Below are positions 1 through 5,411 of a stretch of DNA of 11,653 nt, one piece after another. Position 1 is the stretch's first letter. Each line of letters starts with the position of its first letter. Position numbers and translations under genes: made by a program. The notes under the pieces were generated by a model, which was not told the origin of the DNA, ran no database searches, and worked only from the letters and a program-made list of their open reading frames with translations. This stretch comes from Thermoplasmata archaeon (lineage in GTDB: Archaea; Thermoplasmatota; Thermoplasmata; Lutacidiplasmatales; UBA184): positions 1 to 11,653 of the forward strand of contig JAKAPG010000030.1 in the NCBI GenBank assembly GCA_021823085.1, read 5' to 3'.

Positions 1-448
1 GGGCCCCCCGCAGGATCGATACGTACCCCGTGCATCGGCACAGGTTCCCCTGGAGATCCTCTTCGAACTCTGCCGAGCCGTCCATGGCGCCGCGCTCTCT
101 CAGGAGCGAGGCAAGCGCCATCACGAAACCGGGGGTGCAATACCCGCACTGCGTTGCGCCCTCGTCGGCGAACGCTTGGGTGATCCGGGCACCGAACTCT
201 TCCTCCGCGAGGCCCTCAATGGTGGTGATCTCGCTCCCCGCGACCTCGTGGGAGAGCGTGAGGCAACTCAGAACGCTCGAGCCGTCGGCGAGCACGGTGC
301 ACGCCCCACAGTCGCCGGTGCGACATCCCTCCTTCGTGCCCTTGAGCCCGAGACGCCAGCGAAGGGTGTCGAGGAGACGCTCCGAACTCGGGACCGTCGC
401 GAGGTCAACGTGACTTCCGTTGACCGTCAGGGTCGATGCGCCCGTCAT
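1..448 (-). CDS. [2Fe-2S] small subunit of a CO/xanthine dehydrogenase-family molybdenum hydroxylase (3' end cut by window edge)
   Basis: The frame opens with ATG at 448 and stays open to base 1, giving 149 residues; family members are usually about 150-170, so only the tail is missing. The N-terminal plant-type ferredoxin domain has the motif GCRTGDCGACTVL (about residues 41-53) plus a later Cys in VLSCLTL. The C-terminal helical [2Fe-2S] domain has QCGYCTPGF and NLCRCTGY. These eight Cys ligands are diagnostic of CoxS/XdhC/CutS-type subunits, which relay electrons from the molybdopterin centre to FAD. The start overlaps the stop of the FAD subunit gene (ATGA), and a GAGGT ribosome site lies 7 bases upstream (456-460). 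The M-then-S order matches cox-type operons, in which the large subunit follows. Substrate (CO, purine, aldehyde, nicotinate) cannot be decided without that large subunit. Confidence 0.93.
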   Translation of the reverse strand, partial: MTGASTLTVNGSHVDLATVPSSERLLDTLRWRLGLKGTKEGCRTGDCGACTVLADGSSVLSCLTLSHEVAGSEITTIEGLAEEEFGARITQAFADEGATQCGYCTPGFVMALASLLRERGAMDGSAEFEEDLQGNLCRCTGYVSILRGA

Positions 449-1305
449 GACGTGGACCTCGGGGGATCGACGCCGACGCGAACGTCCGTGAGCGCCCGCC
501 GGATCAGGACCTCGACGATCCGACGGCGGTACTCCTCCGACCCGCGACGGTCCGTGGCGAACAGGGAGAGGCGGCTCGCGATCCCGGCGGCCGACCGGAC
601 CTCCGCATCGGTCGGGGGGTGGGAACGGAGCGCTTCCTCCGCGGGCCCGACCCGTACCGGGCGGGGCCAGACATCCCCCACCGCGATCTGGTAGGTCCCC
701 TTCGACGGCGAGCGAGCGACCGCCACCCCTACCTGAGAGATGTCGTTGACCGGGCGCACGCGCTGCCAGCGGTAGGCGCTGGGACGGGCCTCGGGGATCC
801 GGAGGGACCGCAGGAGCTCGCCGAACTCGAGGTTCGGTCGGCGGGACGCCGATAGGAAGCCGTCGACCGGGATCCACCGGGACCCGCGGGGATCTATGAG
901 CTCGACTTCGGCATCCAGCGCGAGCAGGATCGGCAGGAGGTCGGATGCCGGCGCGCTACGAACGAGGTTGCCTCCGAGCGTCGCGCGATGGCGAAGGGCG
1001 ACGCTCCCGACCGCCCGGACCGCCTGCCACAACCCAGGAATCCGCTCCCGGACCTTCGGGTCCGACTCGAGAGTCCGGAGCGGCAGCGTGCTCCCAATCG
1101 TCAGCGATCCGCCGGACCACTCGAGGAACTTCCACGGGAGGTAGCGCAGCGAAACGAGACGTCGGGGCGCGATCCGCTCGTGCTCAATGTCGAGGAGCAA
1201 ATCGGTGCCGCCCGCGAGGACGGCGACGTCGGTCGGGCTCGAAGCCCGCAACGCGGCCATCGCTTCGTCGGCGCTTCGGGGGTGGACGAGGACGAACGGC
1301 GTCAT
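445..1305 (-). CDS. FAD-binding middle subunit of a CO/xanthine dehydrogenase-family molybdenum hydroxylase
   Basis: This 286-residue protein has the length and layout of CoxM-type subunits. The N-terminus carries the FAD pyrophosphate-binding motif AGGTDLL at residues 31-37, and the second flavin motif TLGGNL is at 109-114, followed by the family-typical stretch SAPASDLLPILLALDAEVEL. The rest matches the C-terminal domain of the family in general character (RVRPVNDISQVGVAVA). It would accept electrons from the [2Fe-2S] subunit and pass them to a quinone or other acceptor. ATG at 1305 gives the usual short lead (MTPFVLVHPRS) before the FAD motif. A GAGGTGG site lies upstream near 1317-1323. 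The stop overlaps the next gene's ATG by four bases, so the two subunits are probably translationally coupled. Family assignment is firm; whether it is a true CO dehydrogenase is not. Confidence 0.92.
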   Translation of the reverse strand: MTPFVLVHPRSADEAMAALRASSPTDVAVLAGGTDLLLDIEHERIAPRRLVSLRYLPWKFLEWSGGSLTIGSTLPLRTLESDPKVRERIPGLWQAVRAVGSVALRHRATLGGNLVRSAPASDLLPILLALDAEVELIDPRGSRWIPVDGFLSASRRPNLEFGELLRSLRIPEARPSAYRWQRVRPVNDISQVGVAVARSPSKGTYQIAVGDVWPRPVRVGPAEEALRSHPPTDAEVRSAAGIASRLSLFATDRRGSEEYRRRIVEVLIRRALTDVRVGVDPPRSTS

Positions 1306-1330
1306 CGGGCGGCACCACCACCTCGGACGG

Positions 1331-1336
1331 GATATC
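1331..1336 (-). promoter_or_regulatory. Candidate TATA-like element for the flavo-iron-sulfur operon
   Basis: GATATC is the most AT-rich patch upstream of the FAD subunit gene and is centred about 28 bases before its ATG at 1305, a spacing compatible with a leaderless or very short-leader archaeal transcript. It is a six-base palindrome in an otherwise GC-rich gap. The element is weak, and a good GAGGTGG ribosome site between it and the ATG would fit a longer leader instead. Confidence 0.25.
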
Positions 1337-1370
1337 GTCTCGCCGGTGGGAGGGGCCGTCCGGCTCCGGC

Positions 1371-1376
1371 TTTTAT
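1371..1376 (+). promoter_or_regulatory. Candidate archaeal TATA box for the winged-helix gene
   Basis: TTTTAT stands out in a GC-rich gap of 97 bases between divergent genes. Its centre is about 29 bases before the ATG at 1403, so transcription would begin at or just before the start codon (leaderless). A GGAGGG stretch at 1394-1399 also precedes the ATG, so a longer leader using a ribosome site is the alternative. Confidence 0.45.
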
Positions 1377-1402
1377 CTGGTCGAACGCTGACCGGAGGGC
1401 GA

Positions 1403-1930
1403 ATGGGGTTCGATCTCGCGCTGCGCTACAGCACACCGCTGACTCCGATCAGCGATGTCGACGAGGTGCTCGGAGAGTTTCTCCGGCTCGTCGGCTATCT
1501 CCCGAATGGGGAGGAGGGGCGCGGCATGGAGGGGCCCATCAGCGAGAGCCTGGCCTACCGCCTGGTGCGCCAGTGCTTCCTCGGAGAGCCGAACCGCGCA
1601 TGGCAGCCGGACGAGCTCGCCGTCACGCTGAAGACGACGAAACCGAGCGTGTATCGCCACATTAACAAGCTCAAGTCGCTCGACCTTCTGGAGGAGGTCG
1701 GGTTGCCGACCGGTCGGGACCGCGGCGGTGGACGCAAGGCCTACCGCTTGCGCTACGGCAACATCGCACGCGCATGGGATTTCACCGAAGCACACGCGCA
1801 GAACGCGCTCCGACGGTATCGGGAGACCGTGAACCATCTGCAGGCGCTCATCGAGCAGGGAGCGACCGTACCGCCGACCGTGAAGGCACCCGCAGCGCGG
1901 GCGGCCGGGGGTCGGGGCGGAGAGCGATGA
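1403..1930 (+). CDS. Winged-helix DNA-binding protein (ArsR/MarR-like), putative transcription regulator
   Basis: The frame is open further upstream, but ATG at 1403 is the sensible start: it follows a GGAGGG stretch and a TATA-like TTTTAT, giving 175 residues. Residues about 69-98 form a clear helix-turn-helix (DELAVTLKTTKPSVYRHINK, then LKSLDLLEE), with a basic, glycine-rich wing after it (GRDRGGGRKAYRLR, about 104-117). A helical stretch follows (HAQNALRRYRETVNHLQALI, about 131-150), as in dimerising archaeal winged-helix regulators, and the tail is Ala/Gly/Arg-rich and probably disordered. No metal- or ligand-binding cluster is visible. It diverges from the flavo-iron-sulfur operon and overlaps the next gene by four bases (ATGA). 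Regulation of either neighbour is inference from position only. Confidence 0.8.
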   Translation: MGFDLALRYSTPLTPISDVDEVLGEFLRLVGYLPNGEEGRGMEGPISESLAYRLVRQCFLGEPNRAWQPDELAVTLKTTKPSVYRHINKLKSLDLLEEVGLPTGRDRGGGRKAYRLRYGNIARAWDFTEAHAQNALRRYRETVNHLQALIEQGATVPPTVKAPAARAAGGRGGER

Positions 1931-2238
1931 GCGCGCAGAGCTCCGGCGCGGACAAGGAGCGCCGCCCACCGAACCTGACGGTCGGCTCGCGCGTGAAGAT
2001 CGTCTCGGCCGGAGCCGAGGACGCCGGTCTCGTCTCCGAGGGGTTCTACCGCGGGCTCGTCAGCATCGGCGGGGACAACGTCCTCGCGATCGAGCTCGAT
2101 GGGAACGGCGATGAGAAGGGACGGACGCGCCTCCTTGCGACCGGCGCGATCTGGGCGATCGACATCCTCGAGGTAGCGAAGGCGGAGGAGGAGAAACGCG
2201 CGGACAAGCCGGTGGCCGCGCCCGAGTACTTTCGCTGA
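1927..2238 (+). CDS. Small unrecognised protein, probably a beta-barrel-like domain
   Basis: I do not recognise this 103-residue protein. The chosen ATG at 1927 overlaps the TGA of the winged-helix gene, with GGAG at 1919-1922 just upstream, which indicates coupled translation. After a polar N-terminus, residues about 16-80 alternate short hydrophobic strands with glycine turns (LTVGSRVKIVSAG, GLVSIGGDNVLAIELDG, RTRLLATGAIWAIDILEV). This pattern resembles small SH3- or Sm-like barrels, but no family signature is visible. The end is charged and probably flexible. Pairing with the winged-helix protein suggests they act together, for example as an accessory or effector-sensing partner; this is speculation. 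Its stop is only six bases from the convergent isocitrate lyase stop, leaving no room for a separate terminator. Confidence 0.7.
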   Translation: MSAQSSGADKERRPPNLTVGSRVKIVSAGAEDAGLVSEGFYRGLVSIGGDNVLAIELDGNGDEKGRTRLLATGAIWAIDILEVAKAEEEKRADKPVAAPEYFR

Positions 2239-2244
2239 TTTCCG

Positions 2245-3591
2245 TCAGGACGATGTGCCGGGCGCCGATCCCCGGGCCGGCCGCTTCGCGTCGGGCTCCG
2301 GGGAGGGGTTTGCCCGGGCGGGCGCTCCGAACTGCTGGGCTTCCGTCGATCCGCCCAGTGCGAGCGTCGAGGTAAGTCCTCCGGACAGGACCTGCGCGAC
2401 GTCGTCGAAGTAGTCGGTCCCGACGAAGCTCTGGTGCTTGACCGCCCGGTAGCCCGCCGGCTCGACGGAGAACTCCTCGTCCTGGAGATCGGAGTAGGCG
2501 AGCATCCCCCGGGTCTTGTAGTCGACCGCGAGCCGGAATGCGGAGAGGTTCACAGCGTGGAATCCCGCGAGGGTGACGAACTGGAACTTGTAGCCGAGCT
2601 GAGCCAGGTCCGACTGGAAGCGGCCGATCTCCCGCTCGCCGAGCCGGCGGCGCCAGTTGAAGGACGGCGATAGGTTGTAGGCGAGCAGCTTGCCCGGGAA
2701 CTTCGCGTGGATCGCGTCGGCGAACGCGCGGGCCTCGTCGAGGTCCGGACCCGACGTCTCGAACCAGACCATGTCCGCGTACGGGGCGTAGGAGACCCCG
2801 CGGGCGATCGCCGAATCGATCCCGGATCGGATCCCGAAGAACCCTTCGGTCGTCCGCTCCCCGGTGACGAACTCCTGGTCGCGGGGATCGACGTCGCTCG
2901 TGAGCAGCTTTGCCGAGTGCGCGTCGGTGCGCGCGATGAGGATCGTAGGAACGTCGCAAACGTCCGCCGCGAGGCGCGCGGCCCATAGCTTTTGGTTGAA
3001 CTCGCGGGTCGGGACGAGGACCTTGCCGCCCATGTGGCCGCACTTCTTCACGGACGCGAGCTGGTCCTCCAGGTGCAGCCCGGCGGCCCCCGCCTCGATC
3101 AGCGCCTTCGTGAGCTCGAAGACGTTCAGCGTGCCGCCGAACCCTGCCTCCGCGTCGGCGACGATCGGGGCGTACCAGTACGTCGACCCGGAACCGGAGG
3201 CGTGCTGCTTCTCGTCCTGGCGCCGGAGGGCGTTGTTGATCCGGCGGACGAGGGTGGGCATGCTGAGCGAGGGGTAGAGGCTCTGGTCCGGGTACGTCTG
3301 TCCCGCGTCGTTCGCATCGGCGGCGACCTGCCAGCCGCTCGCGTAGATCGCGAGGAGGCCGGCCTGGACCATCTGTACGGCCTGGCTGCCGTTCATCGCC
3401 CCGAGGGTCGGAACGTACTCCTCGTGCTCGAGCAACTGCCAGAGCCGGCGCGCACCGAGGTCCGCGAGCGTGTGGTCGATCCGCACGGACCCGCGGAGAC
3501 GGGCCACGTCCTCGGGTCGGTACGGACGCTGGGTCCGCTTCCATCGCGCGCCCTGCGACCAATCGTCCGAGAGTTCCTTCGGGTCTTTCAT
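2245..3591 (-). CDS. aceA: Isocitrate lyase
   Basis: This enzyme cleaves isocitrate to glyoxylate and succinate, the first step of the glyoxylate bypass. The 448-residue protein matches the usual bacterial-type length. It contains the catalytic signature KKCGHMGGKVLVPT, with the catalytic Cys at residue 184, the Mg/substrate region ADAEAGFGG at 145-153, the early motif SGWQVAAD at 85-92, and SPSFNW at 308-313. The last 20 or so residues after EAQQFG are Pro/Ala/Arg-rich and look like a disordered tail beyond the family core. ATG at 3591 overlaps the malate synthase TGA (ATGA), with a GGGGGGT patch five bases upstream; the open frame extends further upstream, but that part lies over malate synthase coding sequence and is not family-like. 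The overlap implies one transcript and coupled translation with malate synthase. Confidence 0.97.
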   Translation of the reverse strand: MKDPKELSDDWSQGARWKRTQRPYRPEDVARLRGSVRIDHTLADLGARRLWQLLEHEEYVPTLGAMNGSQAVQMVQAGLLAIYASGWQVAADANDAGQTYPDQSLYPSLSMPTLVRRINNALRRQDEKQHASGSGSTYWYAPIVADAEAGFGGTLNVFELTKALIEAGAAGLHLEDQLASVKKCGHMGGKVLVPTREFNQKLWAARLAADVCDVPTILIARTDAHSAKLLTSDVDPRDQEFVTGERTTEGFFGIRSGIDSAIARGVSYAPYADMVWFETSGPDLDEARAFADAIHAKFPGKLLAYNLSPSFNWRRRLGEREIGRFQSDLAQLGYKFQFVTLAGFHAVNLSAFRLAVDYKTRGMLAYSDLQDEEFSVEPAGYRAVKHQSFVGTDYFDDVAQVLSGGLTSTLALGGSTEAQQFGAPARANPSPEPDAKRPARGSAPGTSS

Positions 3592-5258
3592 GCGGTACCC
3601 CCCGGGGTCGGTGGTTCCAAGAGGCGGTAGGCCGGGTTGGTAAAAAACTCTTGGAACGCGGCATTCGTTACCAATTCCTCGAGCAGGCGCGCGGCCGGCC
3701 GGACGGTCGCGACCGGCCCCGTCTCCCGGGCCCGTTCCGCGCGCACAATCTCGGCCTCGCGCCGGATCGCCTCGGCGATGTATGGGATCGTGATCGTCTC
3801 CCCCGAGGCGAGCCGAGCGCTCCGGTGGGCCCACTGCCAGAGCTGGGCTCGGGCGATCTCGACCGTTGCCGCGTCCTCCATGCGGTGGTCGATCGACACA
3901 CTGCCGATGCCGCGCAGCCATGCTTCGAGGTAGCGAACCGCGACCCGGACGTTGGTTCGGACGCCGCCATCCGTGACCGCTCCGTTCGGGATCTCGAGCA
4001 GCTCATGGGGACTCACCGCATCCGGCAACGGGCGACGGGCGATCTGGTTCGGGCCGGGCATCCGGGCATCGAAGGCTCGTCGGGCGATCGCCACGAGCCC
4101 GGGATGGGCGACCCAGGTACCGTCGTGGCCGAGCGTCACCTCGCGCTCCTTGTCGGCGAGGACCGCGGCGATCGCCTTCGCGTTCGCCTCCGGATCCGAA
4201 CGGATGGGGACCTGCGCGGCCATCCCCCCGATCGCGTGGGCCCCCCGTCGGTGGCAGGTGCGGATGAGATGGCGGGCATAGGCAAGCAGGAACGGCCGGT
4301 CCATCGTGAGCTCGGCCCGGTCCGGGAAGATCGCGCTCGCGTCGTCCCGGAACTGCTTGATGAAGCTGAAGATGTAGTCCCAGCGCCCGCAGTTCAGGCC
4401 GGCCGAGTGCTCACGCAGGGAGTAGAGGATCTCCTCCGCCTCGAAGATCGCCGGGAGGGTCTCGATCAGTACCGTCGCGCGGATCGTGCCCCGAGCGAGA
4501 CCGAATTGGGCCTCGCCGAACCGGAAGACAGCGTCCCAGAGTTCCGCTTCCGGGAAGTGCTCGATCTTCGGGAGGTAGAAGTACGGGGCGTGGCCGCGCG
4601 CGACGAGTTCGCTCGCGTTGTGGAAGAGATAAAGGCCGAAGTCGAACAGGCTCGCGGAGATCGGTCGGCCGTCGATCTCGACGTGGCGCTCGTCCAAGTG
4701 CCAGCCCCGCGGCCGGGCGAACAGCACCGCCGGACGGTCGACCAGCGTGAGGCGGTCCCCCTCGGGACCGACGTCCTCGATCGTCCCACGAACTGCGTCC
4801 ATGAGGTTCGCGTGGCCCTCGATCGTGCGGGCCCATACGGGAGAGTGCGCGTCCTCGAAGTCCGCCATATAGACGCACGCCCCGGAGTTGAGGGCATGGA
4901 TGACCATCCGACGGTCGGTCGGCCCGGTGATCTCCACGCGGCGGTCGGCGAGCTCGGCGGGCGGGGGCGCGACCTGCCAATCTCCTTCGCGGACTTGGGA
5001 CGTGGATTCGGGGAAGGTGGGCCGATGGCCCCGGACGATCCGCTCGTGGAACTCGGCGCGATGGGCGAGGATCTCCTGCCGGCGCGCTTCGAAGCGGTGC
5101 GCGAGCTTCCCTAGGAACTCGATGGCCCCCGTGGTAAGGACGCGCGCAGCGTGGGGGACGGATGGGGCTACGACCCGGACGCGGCTGGAACGCGGCGATC
5201 TCGCGTCCACCGGGCGGCCGGGTGCGCTCTCCACGGGGGTTCCGGGCGAAGATCGCAC
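3588..5258 (-). CDS. aceB: Malate synthase, type A (AceB-like)
   Basis: This enzyme condenses glyoxylate with acetyl-CoA to give malate, the second step of the glyoxylate bypass. It resembles bacterial malate synthase A over its whole length. Landmarks numbered from GTG 5258: RRVEITGP (106-113), MADFEDAHSP (131-140), RPRGWHL with the presumed catalytic Arg184 (182-188), YFYLPK (226-231), ETLPAIFE (266-273), NCGRWDYIFS (289-298), GHDGTWVAHPG (377-387) and MEDAAT (460-465), which carries the presumed catalytic Asp462. The start is uncertain: no ATG precedes the conserved core, and GTG codons at 5258, 5234 and 5210 are all possible. The 5258 choice gives 556 residues, against about 530 in E. coli. 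It follows tRNA-Arg by 44 bases and overlaps isocitrate lyase by four. Confidence 0.96.
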   Translation of the reverse strand: MRSSPGTPVESAPGRPVDARSPRSSRVRVVAPSVPHAARVLTTGAIEFLGKLAHRFEARRQEILAHRAEFHERIVRGHRPTFPESTSQVREGDWQVAPPPAELADRRVEITGPTDRRMVIHALNSGACVYMADFEDAHSPVWARTIEGHANLMDAVRGTIEDVGPEGDRLTLVDRPAVLFARPRGWHLDERHVEIDGRPISASLFDFGLYLFHNASELVARGHAPYFYLPKIEHFPEAELWDAVFRFGEAQFGLARGTIRATVLIETLPAIFEAEEILYSLREHSAGLNCGRWDYIFSFIKQFRDDASAIFPDRAELTMDRPFLLAYARHLIRTCHRRGAHAIGGMAAQVPIRSDPEANAKAIAAVLADKEREVTLGHDGTWVAHPGLVAIARRAFDARMPGPNQIARRPLPDAVSPHELLEIPNGAVTDGGVRTNVRVAVRYLEAWLRGIGSVSIDHRMEDAATVEIARAQLWQWAHRSARLASGETITIPYIAEAIRREAEIVRAERARETGPVATVRPAARLLEELVTNAAFQEFFTNPAYRLLEPPTPGGTA

Positions 5259-5302
5259 GCCGTTCGGGTTCAGTAGTTTTGCGGCCGGTGGCTCTCACGG
5301 AG

Positions 5303-5402
5303 CGGGCTTGCTGGGAGTTTCGCCACGGAAACATCCGTGATTTCGAACCCAGGTCGTTGGCTTCGAAGGCCAACAGGATAGTCCAAACTACCCCACAAGC
5401 CC
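5303..5402 (-). tRNA. tRNA-Arg (anticodon TCG) with a 25-base intron inside the T-loop
   Basis: Reading the minus strand from 5402, the acceptor stem GGGCTTG pairs fully with CAAGCCC (5310-5304), followed by discriminator G at 5303; CCA is not encoded. The D-arm carries the invariant GG. The anticodon arm is TTGGC-CTTCGAA-GCCAA, a five-pair stem with a seven-base loop and anticodon TCG at 5366-5364, reading the Arg codon CGA. A four-base variable region CGAC follows. The T-stem CTGGG/CCCAG is perfect, but 32 bases separate its halves instead of 7. Removing 25 bases (5317-5341) gives the canonical loop TTCGAAT and a 75-base mature tRNA. The gene starts 9 bases after the DNA polymerase stop and ends 44 bases before malate synthase, on the same strand. 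Confidence 0.93.
5317..5341 (-). other. Noncanonical tRNA intron (between tRNA positions 59 and 60) with a bulge-helix-bulge motif
   Basis: The precursor folds as a strict bulge-helix-bulge. T-stem CTGGG/CCCAG is the outer helix. A three-base bulge ACT (5318-5316) lies on the 3' side. TTCG (5347-5344) pairs with CGAA (5322-5319) as the four-bp central helix. A three-base bulge AAA (5343-5341) lies on the 5' side. The inner helix TCACGG/CCGTGG (one T-G pair plus five Watson-Crick pairs) closes a six-base loop ATGTTT. Cutting each bulge between its second and third base, as known for the archaeal splicing endonuclease, releases exactly 25 bases and leaves TTCGAA+T. The structure is seen in the sequence; splicing itself is inferred. 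Confidence 0.88.
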
Positions 5403-5411
5403 GCGGGCCGG

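Noticed and set aside
3592..3921. N-terminal extension of isocitrate lyase by 110 residues
   Set aside because: It lies entirely over malate synthase coding sequence in another frame, and the family start fits ATG 3591 with a four-base overlap.
3651..5114. Long plus-strand open frame of 487 codons opposite malate synthase
   Set aside because: It lies antisense to a gene with unmistakable malate synthase motifs; its Arg/Gly/Asp-rich product is typical of shadow frames in GC-rich DNA.
5303..5402. Inverted repeat GGGCTTG/CAAGCCC read as a terminator or attachment site
   Set aside because: The two arms are the tRNA acceptor stem; the sequence between them folds into the other tRNA arms, and no T-run or integrase gene is present.
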